In this document: positions 16,666 to 24,253 of the stretch, in pieces
How positions within the stretch are numbered: position 1 is the stretch's first letter
Layout of the letters: each line of letters begins with the position of its first letter
Assembly: GCA_021780355.1 (NCBI GenBank)
Contig: JAJXYX010000057.1
Span: 1 to 35,461, forward strand
Source of the DNA: a bacterium
GTDB taxonomy: Bacteria > Chlamydiota > Chlamydiia > Chlamydiales > SM23-39
Direction of reading: 5' to 3'
Length of the DNA stretch: 35,461 nucleotides
Notes under the pieces: model-generated
Seen by the model: the letters and a program-made list of their open reading frames with translations, nothing else
Told to the model about the DNA's origin: nothing
Database searches by the model: none
Position numbers and translations under genes: made by a program

Positions 16666-17370
16666 ATGAATGAATTTTCTCCCCACTTATTTTTTTCTTT
16701 GCAGCGATACGCTCATCAAGACCTTTGGGCTGAAGGGAAACCTGTTTGGTCGGCTTTATGGGAGCTGGACCGCTATTTTTCGCAAAAAAAAGAGTATCGG
16801 ATTGAAGTAAAAATTCCTCCCGGGGTTTACTTGGAAAGGCCTGAACTTATTTCGATTGGCAAGGGGACGATTTTAGAACCGGGCGTATATATTCAGGGAC
16901 CTTGTATTTTGGGCAAAGAGTGCGTCGTTCGCCATGGCGCATATCTTCGGGACAAGGTCATTTGCGGCGATCGCTGCGCGATCGGCCATAGCGCTGAGAT
17001 CAAACATTCGATTTTGCTCGATCAGGCCAATGCAACGCATTTTGCCTATGTCGGCGATTCGATCCTTGGTAATCGAGTCAATTTGGGCGCAGGAGTCAAG
17101 TGCGCCAATCTTCGTTTGGATCGAAGTGAGGTGTCAGTTTTAGGTCAGAGCGGGAAAATAAAAACGGGATTAAGAAAAATGGGGGCCATTCTCGGTGACG
17201 GCGCTCAAATCGGCTGCAATTGCGTGCTCAACCCTGGCACTTTAGTGGGACCGGAAACTCTTTGTCCCGCTCTCACTAGTTTAAGCGGAACGCTTTCCGC
17301 TAAAACAAAAATCAAGGCGTCTTGTACGTGGACGGCCATCCCCTCGACAGATTTAGAGGCAAGAGCATGA
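16666..17370 (+). CDS. Left-handed beta-helix acyltransferase-domain protein (GlmU C-domain-like)
   Basis: A 234-aa protein with a helical N-terminal part (about 1-50) followed by hexapeptide repeats of a left-handed beta-helix (for example IGKGTILEPGVYIQGPCILGKECVV, read in pieces such as IGKGTILEPG and VRHGAYLRDK). The YVGDSILGNRVNLGAG segment and the KTGLRKMGAILGDGAQIGCN segment match the GlmU acetyltransferase/nucleotidyl-sugar group. There is no N-terminal pyrophosphorylase domain. From memory C. trachomatis annotates a homologue as glmU beside ispA, the same arrangement as here. Activity could be sugar-1-phosphate acetylation in cell-envelope precursor synthesis. It overlaps the next gene by 4 bp. 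Confidence 0.82.
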   Translation: MNEFSPHLFFSLQRYAHQDLWAEGKPVWSALWELDRYFSQKKEYRIEVKIPPGVYLERPELISIGKGTILEPGVYIQGPCILGKECVVRHGAYLRDKVICGDRCAIGHSAEIKHSILLDQANATHFAYVGDSILGNRVNLGAGVKCANLRLDRSEVSVLGQSGKIKTGLRKMGAILGDGAQIGCNCVLNPGTLVGPETLCPALTSLSGTLSAKTKIKASCTWTAIPSTDLEARA

Positions 17371-18248
17371 ACCAAGATCTTTTAACTCCTTTTCGAATCC
17401 AGTTCGAAAAAGAGCTTCTTTCAGCGATTTCTCTCATGGGGGAAAAAAGCGCCCTTCGCGACGCTTGCGAATATTCTCTGACCAACGGAGGCAAAAGGCT
17501 TCGTCCTCTCATCGTGATGTTAGTGGCCGATGCTTTGGGCCACGGACTCGATGTGATGCCTGTGAGCTTGGGGGTAGAATATTTTCACACGGCCTCTCTC
17601 ATTGCCGACGATCTTCCTTGCATGGACAATGACGACGAGCGCAGATCCAGAGCCGCTTTGCACAAAGTGTTTCACGAAAGCGTCGCCTTGCTCGCAAGCT
17701 ACAGCCTCATCTCTGCCGGCTATGAGTCGATCTACCGCAACGGCCAGATCATGAAAAAACACCCCTTATTTGCCTATCAAAGCGACGCAGCTTCCGTCCT
17801 CGCTCTTGAGGCGGTTTCAGAATGCGCGGGCATTCTAGGGGCTACAAACGGCCAATTCCTCGATCTTTTTCCGCCCGATCATTCTTTAGAGACGATTTTA
17901 AAAATCATCCGGCAAAAAACAGTCTCGCTCTTTCAGCTCTCCTTCTCTCTCGGCTGGCTTTTCGGCGGTGGAGACCCTTCCAAACTCTCCGAAGTCAAAA
18001 CGTGCGCCGCCCACATGGGACTCGCCTTTCAAATCGCCGACGATTTGCAAGACGACATTCAGGACCGAGAGCAGCAAAGCGAAATCAACATCGCTACAGT
18101 CTGCGGCCATGACTATGCATCGAATCTTTTTATCCAAGAAATGAAAAGCTTTGAAGCCTCCCTTCAAAAGCTAAACCTCTTCACCGCTCCTTTTCAACAA
18201 GCAGTCCAGCTTCTGTGGAGTTTATGTCCTTCTGAAGTAAAAGAATAG
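17367..18248 (+). CDS. ispA: Polyprenyl diphosphate synthase (farnesyl/geranylgeranyl type)
   Basis: Condenses isopentenyl diphosphate with allylic diphosphates to give C15-C20 prenyl diphosphates for quinones and undecaprenyl carriers. It is 293 aa. Motifs are GGKRLRP at residues 41-47, first Asp-rich motif DDLPCMDND at 81-89 (bacterial short-chain type with a two-residue insertion), and second Asp-rich motif DDLQDD at 225-230. The frame is open upstream to 17322, but the ATG at 17367 overlaps the previous stop (ATGA) and matches the family N-terminus. It is probably co-transcribed with the beta-helix gene. Confidence 0.93.
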   Translation: MNQDLLTPFRIQFEKELLSAISLMGEKSALRDACEYSLTNGGKRLRPLIVMLVADALGHGLDVMPVSLGVEYFHTASLIADDLPCMDNDDERRSRAALHKVFHESVALLASYSLISAGYESIYRNGQIMKKHPLFAYQSDAASVLALEAVSECAGILGATNGQFLDLFPPDHSLETILKIIRQKTVSLFQLSFSLGWLFGGGDPSKLSEVKTCAAHMGLAFQIADDLQDDIQDREQQSEINIATVCGHDYASNLFIQEMKSFEASLQKLNLFTAPFQQAVQLLWSLCPSEVKE

Positions 18249-18256
18249 TAGCTTTG

Positions 18257-18382
18257 ATGGGGCTCCACCCCAAGCCCCGCCAAAGGACTATGGGGCTCTG
18301 GACTCCTATTTTCTTTATATAAAAAACAAAAAGGATTCCAAAGGACGAAGTCCTTTGGTGGGGTGCGGGGCGAAGCCCCGCA
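18257..18382. repeat. Nested palindromic repeat, family A copy 2
   Basis: Second full-length copy. Left arm GGGGCTCCACCCC... and right arm ...GGGGCGAAGCCCC are inverted, with inner CCAAAGGAC/GTCCTTTGG hairpins and a central TTTATATAAAA. It lies between the convergent ispA and recA genes, where it could serve as a bidirectional transcription terminator. Confidence 0.9.
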
Positions 18383-18392
18383 GAGCGAGAGA

Positions 18393-19457
18393 TTAATCAG
18401 CTGAGAGGGCTTCTTCTTTAGCTGCTACAGGAGCTTTGGGAAGAGGGCCTTGGGCCAGTTTGGCGTGGATGGTGGATTCGATTTCCTGGGCCAATTTTGG
18501 GTTGCTTTTGAGTTCTTCGCGTGCGGCTTCGCGTCCTTGGCCGAGGCGGGTGTTTTGGTAGCTAAACCAGGTTCCTTTTTTATCGATGATGCCTCGCTCG
18601 ACGCCGATGTCGATGAGAGAGCCGATGTGAGAGATGCCCTCGTTGAAGAGGATGTCAAACTCGGCGGATTGGAAAGGAGGGGCACATTTATTTTTGACGA
18701 TTTTGACTTTTACGCGGGAGCCGACGTCAAAACCGTTGTCAGGTCCTTTGATGCCGCCGATGCGTCGGATGTCCATTCGGATGGAGGCGTAGAATTTAAG
18801 AGCGCGGCCCCCAGTGGTTGTTTCCGGGTTGCCGAACATGACCCCGATTTTTTCTCGGATCTGGTTGATGAAAATCGCGCAGGTGTTGCTGCGAGAGAGC
18901 GTGGCGGTCAGCTTTCTGAGAGCCTGCGACATCATCCGGGCTTGCAGACCCATGTGCTGATCGCCGATTTCCCCTTCAAGCTCTGACTTAGGGACAAGAG
19001 CTGCGACCGAGTCGACGACGATGACGTCGACGGCGTTGGAGCGGGCGAGCATCTCGGCGATGTTGAGAGCCTCTTCACCGTTGTCTGGTTGGGAGATCAT
19101 GAGGTCGTCGACGTTGACGCCGATTTTGGCAGCGTAGGCTGGGTCGAGAGCGTGCTCGGCGTCGATGTAAGCGGCAAGGCCTCCATTTTTTTGCGCATTG
19201 GCGACGATGTGCGTGGCGAGCGTCGATTTACCGGAAGATTCAGGACCGAAGATTTCGATGATCCGGCCTCTTGGAACGCCGCCTACGCCCAGGGCGAGGT
19301 CGAGCGAAATGGCGCCCGTTTTAATGACGCTGAGTCCTTGCGTCGAGGAGTGCTTGCCGAGGGCCATGATGGCGCCGTCTCCAAACTGCTTTTGAATGTG
19401 GGAAATGGCCAATTCCAGAGCTTTTCTTTTACCTGAGTCAGGCTGTTGATGTATCAT
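18393..19457 (-). CDS. recA: RecA recombinase
   Basis: DNA-dependent ATPase that forms filaments for homologous recombination. It is 354 aa. Walker A is GPESSGKST at residues 71-79, Walker [11 protein letters not shown], and loop 2 carries [16 protein letters not shown] with the NQIRE segment. The C-terminal region ends in an Ala/Glu-rich tail. AAGGAAA lies 6-7 bases before the ATG. No LexA-type operator is apparent upstream, fitting the lack of a classical SOS regulon in Chlamydiae. It is convergent with ispA and divergent from the glycosyltransferase-like gene at 19529. Confidence 0.98.
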   Translation of the reverse strand: MIHQQPDSGKRKALELAISHIQKQFGDGAIMALGKHSSTQGLSVIKTGAISLDLALGVGGVPRGRIIEIFGPESSGKSTLATHIVANAQKNGGLAAYIDAEHALDPAYAAKIGVNVDDLMISQPDNGEEALNIAEMLARSNAVDVIVVDSVAALVPKSELEGEIGDQHMGLQARMMSQALRKLTATLSRSNTCAIFINQIREKIGVMFGNPETTTGGRALKFYASIRMDIRRIGGIKGPDNGFDVGSRVKVKIVKNKCAPPFQSAEFDILFNEGISHIGSLIDIGVERGIIDKKGTWFSYQNTRLGQGREAAREELKSNPKLAQEIESTIHAKLAQGPLPKAPVAAKEEALSAD

Positions 19458-19481
19458 GGGGTTTCCTTTTGAAAAAATGTC

Positions 19482-19512
19482 ATTCTATGATGCATGATAC
19501 ACAAAAAATCAA
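19482..19512 (-). promoter_or_regulatory. Candidate sigma-70-like promoter of recA
   Basis: Read on the - strand, TTGATT and TAGAAT are separated by 19 bases and lie about 25 bases upstream of the recA start, within the 71-bp gap between the divergent genes. The spacing is longer than ideal, so this is a weak call. Confidence 0.35.
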
Positions 19513-19528
19513 TTCTGTAGTGTAAGAA

Positions 19529-20458
19529 ATGGTTCGATGGCTTTTTTTGAGTTGTTTCTTTTGCGCCTCTCTTTTCTCGGAAAGTTTTGTCACATATGAG
19601 TTTTCTGGAGGGCGGTTTGGAGATTGCCTTTTGTCGTATCTTCACGCGAAATGGCTCTCTTACACCTATCAAATTCCCCTTCTTTACCGGCCGTTTCCCT
19701 ATTCTTCAGAACTTGCGCTGCATGAAAAAGAAAAACGATATCAGCCTTTTTATTTGTTAAAACACTCTATGGTGAAGTTGGGCGCCTCGCTGCCTTGTCC
19801 GGCGGGAGGATCTTGTATTTATGAATGTCCTTATTTTCCAACGATTCCGGATAATGAATGGGAAGATCCTCAAACATACCGTTTTTCGATTGATTGGAAC
19901 AATGAGGAGTTTAAGAACATCGCGCGCGAAATGATCGCTCCCCTTCGGCCGCTTCAGTTGACGCTCCCCCCGAAAAATACAATCAATATCGCTCTTCATA
20001 TTCGAGAAGGGGGCGGTTTTGAAAAGGGGCTTTTTCATTTTCCTTTAAAAATGCCGCCGCTTTCTTTTTATTTGGAAGCGTTTTCAAAGATTTTAGCCGA
20101 GTTTGAAGGGTTTTCGATTTACTGCTATTTATTCACAGACGCCCTCGAGCCGGCTCGATTGGCAAAGAAGCTGCAAAAAGCGGTTCCTCAGGGCGCCCCT
20201 GTCTTTATCGATTACCGAAAAAAGGGGAATCATCACGCGGCCAATGTTCTTGAAGATTTTTTTTCATTTTTTCACTTCGATGTGCTGATTTGCCCTCAGT
20301 CAAATTATAGCGGAGTCGCAGCGGCTATGGGCGATTTTGCCATGACGTATTTTCCTGTCGGATTTTCCCGAAATAAGAAAAAAGCGACGATTACAGAGAG
20401 CCGTTTGGAAAAAAATGAAGCTGTTTATCAACAAGTCATCAAAAGGGTGTCGCCTTGA
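19529..20458 (+). CDS. Exported GT11-like glycosyltransferase-fold protein
   Basis: A 309-aa protein beginning with a signal peptide (MVRWLFLSCFFCASLFSES). The sequence GGRFGDCLLSYLHAKWLSY resembles the N-terminal Gly-rich segment of GT11 fucosyltransferases, the mid motif IALHIREGGGF resembles their HxRRGD nucleotide-sugar motif, and the late LICPQSNYSGVAAAMGD resembles the SSFSWWAA region. Similarity is only at motif level, so the donor and acceptor are unknown. It is first of a four-gene cluster of signal-peptide-bearing glycosyltransferase-like proteins and overlaps the next start by 4 bp (TTGA). A cytosolic fucosyltransferase would not need export. Confidence 0.6.
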   Translation: MVRWLFLSCFFCASLFSESFVTYEFSGGRFGDCLLSYLHAKWLSYTYQIPLLYRPFPYSSELALHEKEKRYQPFYLLKHSMVKLGASLPCPAGGSCIYECPYFPTIPDNEWEDPQTYRFSIDWNNEEFKNIAREMIAPLRPLQLTLPPKNTINIALHIREGGGFEKGLFHFPLKMPPLSFYLEAFSKILAEFEGFSIYCYLFTDALEPARLAKKLQKAVPQGAPVFIDYRKKGNHHAANVLEDFFSFFHFDVLICPQSNYSGVAAAMGDFAMTYFPVGFSRNKKKATITESRLEKNEAVYQQVIKRVSP

Positions 20459-21369
20459 TCAAGTGGTTTTTTTTTCTCTTTATGCAACTATCCGGCCTGT
20501 TTGCCATTCAAGGCAAATCTAGCTACCCTTATTTAAGTGGCTATACTTGGGCATTTTTTGCCGACTGGAGACTGCTTGGGGAGGATTATGGAAGCGGGCC
20601 GGAACGTTTTGCTCCAGAAAAAGTTAGGCTCGGCGATACGGTCTTTGTCGACTTTAGTCTTTTGGATGTATTTATCAAAGATTATCTTCCCTACATTCCT
20701 TATCCTTTCATCATGATTACTTCGAATTATGGATATGAAGGGGACAGTTCTTGTCCTGGGCGGTTCGGCGAGTTAGCTCATCATCCAAAAATTTATGCTT
20801 GGTTTCTTCAAAATATAGATCGAGGGCTTGAAGGAAATTTAATTCCTATCCCTATTGGTCTGGCTAATAGCCATTGGCCTCATGGCAATACAACAATATT
20901 CGATCAGGCAAGATTCATTGCAAAAAATGTTGGGATTCCAAGAGATATTTCCGTATATGTTAATTTGACTCTCCGCCCTCAAAGAGAAGATTGCGTCCGT
21001 TATTTTCAAAGTATGGGATACAAATCTGTCTCTAACAAACCTTTTAGAGACTATTTATTCGATTTGGCTCGATCTAAATTTGTGATTAGCCCCCGAGGCA
21101 ATGGACTTGATACCCATCGACTTTGGGAGGCTCTTCTTTTAGGGAGTTACCCTGTTGTGCAAAGTTCTACATTAGATCCGCTGTATGAAGACCTTCCTGT
21201 TGTAGTAGTGAAACGATGGGAAGAGGTTACTTTTGAATTTCTTGAACAAAAATATCGTGAGTTAAATTCAAAAAAGTGGAACTTGGATAAGTTATACGCC
21301 CCCTACTGGTTTGATAAGGTAAGGGGAAAGCAGAAAGAACTTCGAGAGTCTTTTGTTTTTAAGATTTAA
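20455..21369 (+). CDS. Exported exostosin/GT47-like glycosyltransferase-fold protein
   Basis: A 304-aa protein starting at TTG 20455, which overlaps the upstream TGA; AAAAGGG lies about 7 bases before it. A signal peptide covers residues 1-18 (IKWFFFLFMQLSGLFA). The C-terminal part has the exostosin motif FVISPRGNGLDTHRLWEALLLG, read in pieces as SPRGNGLDTHR and WEALLLGSYPVVQ, ending LYEDLPVVVVKRWEE. This is the nucleotide-sugar binding half of GT47 enzymes. Substrate is unknown. Its 3' end overlaps the convergent next gene by 11 bp. Base composition falls towards AT-rich from here. Confidence 0.65.
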   Translation: MIKWFFFLFMQLSGLFAIQGKSSYPYLSGYTWAFFADWRLLGEDYGSGPERFAPEKVRLGDTVFVDFSLLDVFIKDYLPYIPYPFIMITSNYGYEGDSSCPGRFGELAHHPKIYAWFLQNIDRGLEGNLIPIPIGLANSHWPHGNTTIFDQARFIAKNVGIPRDISVYVNLTLRPQREDCVRYFQSMGYKSVSNKPFRDYLFDLARSKFVISPRGNGLDTHRLWEALLLGSYPVVQSSTLDPLYEDLPVVVVKRWEEVTFEFLEQKYRELNSKKWNLDKLYAPYWFDKVRGKQKELRESFVFKI

Positions 21370-22327
21370 ATTTTTGCAGATTTTTCGAGTGGATGTGGAG
21401 GTTGTTGATTCGATACATTTGATTTTGATAAGTCATGTAAGGAACTTTTCTCCCTTCTTCGTCTACATGCCATTCAACCGGGAAAAAAGAGGCATCAAAA
21501 ACACACCATGGATTAATCGCCCCAGGTTGTGATTTTTCAAAACCATGGATTCGGTCCCATCCGTCTAAGTATTGACCAAAAGCTGCTCCATCAAAAACAG
21601 AGTTGAATAAATGTAAATGATTGGAAAAGACGCTTGGATCTTTTGATAAGACAGCGTGGTTTCTAGGATAATTTTCTATCGTAATCGGCAATGAATCTAC
21701 GATATTTTTGGGATTTCTTTTTTTAAATGTTCCGAGAGAGCTCATATCATCTTTATTTTTTTGGGCCAAACGAACCATTTCAGAGCATAATAATTGGAGA
21801 GGTTGGTGAGACGAAATATACATAAATCCAGGAACGCAATGATCGTCATTGTGCATAATAATTGCCATCCCTGGGTAGTATTGCATAAAAATAGGCAAAA
21901 GACTTTCTAAATCAACATATAACATATTATCGTATTCCATATGAAATACGTTTTTTAAATTCAATGATTCGATCGCTTCGCTTAAATAAAAAAATCGTTC
22001 GCTTGTGTGGTTCCAAAATCCATCTCGCCATTTGCGATCTAATTTAGATGCCATCTGAAAAAAAAGATGATCTTTAGATCGTTTTAAATTTTCAATAACA
22101 ATATATGTGATTTTATGTTGGTCCATCGTCTTGGATTTATTTTTTAAAGCTTCAGAGTTGGCAATTAATAGGATGGGACATTCTTTATTAAATAATCGTG
22201 CTTGGCAGAGAGAGGCTTCTAGGTAATCTGGCAAATTTTTCCCAATATGAACAAACGCAATAGAATAGTTTGAGCCTAATAAGCTTAAGGTATAAAATAG
22301 GATTAAAAAAGATGTTATTTTTTTCAT
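21359..22327 (-). CDS. Exported GT-A-like glycosyltransferase-fold protein
   Basis: A 322-aa protein with a signal peptide (MKKITSFLILFYTLSLLGSNYS). The segment NVFHMEYDNMLYVDLESLL is reminiscent of the acidic DxD-like metal site in GT-A glycosyltransferases, and the His-rich end (NNLHIHSKNL) resembles the late His of such enzymes. Overall family assignment is uncertain. It is AT-rich and lies immediately downstream of the 22328 gene on the same strand, with one base between the stop of that gene and this start region. Function would be transfer of sugar to a secreted or surface glycan, by inference. Confidence 0.5.
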   Translation of the reverse strand: MKKITSFLILFYTLSLLGSNYSIAFVHIGKNLPDYLEASLCQARLFNKECPILLIANSEALKNKSKTMDQHKITYIVIENLKRSKDHLFFQMASKLDRKWRDGFWNHTSERFFYLSEAIESLNLKNVFHMEYDNMLYVDLESLLPIFMQYYPGMAIIMHNDDHCVPGFMYISSHQPLQLLCSEMVRLAQKNKDDMSSLGTFKKRNPKNIVDSLPITIENYPRNHAVLSKDPSVFSNHLHLFNSVFDGAAFGQYLDGWDRIHGFEKSQPGAINPWCVFDASFFPVEWHVDEEGRKVPYMTYQNQMYRINNLHIHSKNLQKFKS

Positions 22328-23095
22328 TCAATTCTCCTGTTTGTTTTGTTGGTAGAATGTTTTTAGTAGTTCGCGATGAATGAAGGTGTCGTGATTTAAT
22401 CTTAATTCGTGGGTGGGGTTTTTTACTCTGAATTGAAAGCAGTTAGAATGAATGAGTTTTTCTTTTTTTTGTACAAAGTCTTTTATAGTGAGTAGATCTG
22501 TTCGATTATGTCGCGTAAGTTGAATCATTTTATTATTTAAAAAACGCCCCAATACGACATCGTCAAATTCCTGAACATTCATTAATCTGTGTTTGTTTTC
22601 TAATATCATTTTCACAACATCTTGAGATAAAATATAGCCAGCTCCTGAAATGATCATGGGTTGAAAATGAGGAATGCCAAAAGAAAAACAAAAGCGATGT
22701 TTAGGAAGAAAGCTCAATGTATGGAGCAGTCTGGGGAAAACATAAAAAGAGGAAAGATTTGTTCTTAAAAAATAATCATATTCCTCAAGGCGATCTTTCA
22801 TAGCTTCTAAAGACAAGAGGGTTTTGTTAAGTATGCCGGGAAAAAGGCTCTCTTCCGTTCGAGACCAGATGGTATCGCCATCGATTTTATACTCTGCCTC
22901 CAGATAGGGATCTGCTTTGATAAAATAAGCGTCGACATGTTCTGGATCTAGATGCATGTAGGCTCTCCAGATTTTTTGAAGCTCTACATAGATGGGCTCA
23001 TCATCATTGGCGATCACGAATACGAGGAGTTTTACTTCGTGTTCTGCATGGCAGTAAGCGGCAAGGAAAAATAGCATGCACCAGATCGTTCTCAT
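22328..23095 (-). CDS. Exported GT31/fringe-like glycosyltransferase-fold protein
   Basis: A 255-aa protein. The frame is open to 23212, but the ATG at 23095 has AAGGAG just upstream and yields a clean signal peptide (MRTIWCMLFFLAAYCHA). Features suggestive of GT31/fringe-type GT-A enzymes are EYDYFLRTNLSSFY (acidic donor-site region), IISGAGYILSQDVV (the GAGY motif) and EFDDVVLGRFL (the EDVxxG-like motif). The AT-rich composition differs from recA and glk. It forms a - strand pair with the 21359 gene, opposite to the two + strand members of the cluster. Confidence 0.55.
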   Translation of the reverse strand: MRTIWCMLFFLAAYCHAEHEVKLLVFVIANDDEPIYVELQKIWRAYMHLDPEHVDAYFIKADPYLEAEYKIDGDTIWSRTEESLFPGILNKTLLSLEAMKDRLEEYDYFLRTNLSSFYVFPRLLHTLSFLPKHRFCFSFGIPHFQPMIISGAGYILSQDVVKMILENKHRLMNVQEFDDVVLGRFLNNKMIQLTRHNRTDLLTIKDFVQKKEKLIHSNCFQFRVKNPTHELRLNHDTFIHRELLKTFYQQNKQEN

Positions 23096-23195
23096 GAGCT
23101 CCTTAACTATAAATTTTTTTTTGCAGGCCATCCTAAAGGAGTTCATTGTTTTCGTCAATGTATAGGAAAAAAAAAGCAAACCTGTTTCAATGACC

Positions 23196-23250
23196 AAAAA
23201 TGGGGATTCCAAAGGGCGAAAGCCCTTTGGTGGGTTAGGGCGAAGCCCTT
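23196..23250. repeat. Nested palindromic repeat, family A copy 3 (right arm only)
   Basis: A half copy reading GGGGATTCCAAAGGGCG, then AAGCCCTTTGGTGGGTTAG, then GGGCGAAGCCCTT. Both internal hairpins are retained, but the central TATATA and the other arm are missing. It lies between the divergent 22328 gene and glk, just upstream of the glk ribosome-binding site. Confidence 0.85.
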
Positions 23251-23281
23251 GGAAAAAGCTTTATCTACAAGGCGGCGATTC

Positions 23282-24253
23282 ATGATTTTAGCTGGCGACA
23301 TTGGCGGGACGAACACTCGCTTGGCATTATTTGATTCTTCTCGAGAGATGTCGTGCGTGAGAGAAAAAAAATTCCCTAGTAAGGAGTTTGCGGGACTCGG
23401 AGAGATTGTGCGTCAGTTTTTAAGCGGAGACTCTGTGTCTTATGCTTGTTTTGGCATTGCAGGTCCTGTACGAAATGAGCGCTGCCAAGCGACGAACCTT
23501 CCTTGGGTTGTCGATGCAAAGCAGCTGAGCGGAGAGCTTCATTTGCCGCGCGTTCATTTATTAAACGATTTGGAGGCGAATGCGTATGGGATTCGCGCTT
23601 TGAAGCCCGATGAACTGGTGTTGCTGCAAACGGGCAGCGGCCTGCAAAAGGGCCATCAAGCTTTGATTGCTGCGGGAACGGGGCTTGGAGAAGCGGGGCT
23701 TTTTTGGAACGGCCAAGAGCATTTGCCATTTGCCTCAGAGGGAGGGCATACGGACTTTGCTCCGCGGGATGATTTGGAAATTGAGCTTTTTCATTATCTT
23801 CGTCAAAAGTTTCCTCATGTATCGTATGAACGGGTGGTTTCGGGTCCGGGACTTTTTTTGCTTTATCAATTTTTGATAGAAACGGAACGAGGTAAAAGCA
23901 GCTCTTTCGTGCAAGAAGAGATGAAGCTGAAAAATCCAGGATCAGTTGTTTCTGAATATGGCAGGCTCGGCAAAGATGAAACTTGCGAAAAGGCTCTCGA
24001 TTGGTTTTTGTCTTTGTATGGGGCAGAGGCAGGAAATTTAGCGCTAAAATATTTGGCGCTCGGCGGGGTGTACATCGGCGGCGGCATTGCGCTCCATCTT
24101 GTAGAGAAAATGAAAAGCGGTTTGTTTCTTCCCTCTTTTTATCAAAAAGGGCGCTTTAAAGATCTGCTCTCCTCGATTCCGATCTGGGTGATTATGAATG
24201 ATAGGGCGGCTCTTTTAGGAGCGGCTTATGTGGCGAGGAGGTTGAGCTCATGA
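23282..24253 (+). CDS. glk: Glucokinase (Glk family, ATP-dependent)
   Basis: Phosphorylates glucose to glucose-6-phosphate in the cytosol. It is 323 aa. The ATP motif LAGDIGGTNTRLALF lies at residues 3-17, LLNDLEANAYGI follows, then the GTGLGEAGLF motif and SEGGHTDFAPRD, all typical of the bacterial Glk family rather than ROK. A frame extension back to 23249 would be encoded by the palindrome, so the ATG at 23282 with AAGGCGG upstream is preferred. It overlaps the GH63 gene by 4 bp (ATGA), which suggests that glucose freed by that enzyme enters metabolism here. Confidence 0.93.
   Translation: MILAGDIGGTNTRLALFDSSREMSCVREKKFPSKEFAGLGEIVRQFLSGDSVSYACFGIAGPVRNERCQATNLPWVVDAKQLSGELHLPRVHLLNDLEANAYGIRALKPDELVLLQTGSGLQKGHQALIAAGTGLGEAGLFWNGQEHLPFASEGGHTDFAPRDDLEIELFHYLRQKFPHVSYERVVSGPGLFLLYQFLIETERGKSSSFVQEEMKLKNPGSVVSEYGRLGKDETCEKALDWFLSLYGAEAGNLALKYLALGGVYIGGGIALHLVEKMKSGLFLPSFYQKGRFKDLLSSIPIWVIMNDRAALLGAAYVARRLSS

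Noticed and set aside
16498-16686. A - strand 62-aa frame between the m5U methyltransferase and the beta-helix gene
   Set aside because: No ribosome-binding site, overlaps the divergent regulatory region, no recognisable content.
18450-18986. Long + strand frame (178 aa) antisense to recA
   Set aside because: Shadow frame produced by recA codon bias; composition is repetitive and lacks a start signal.
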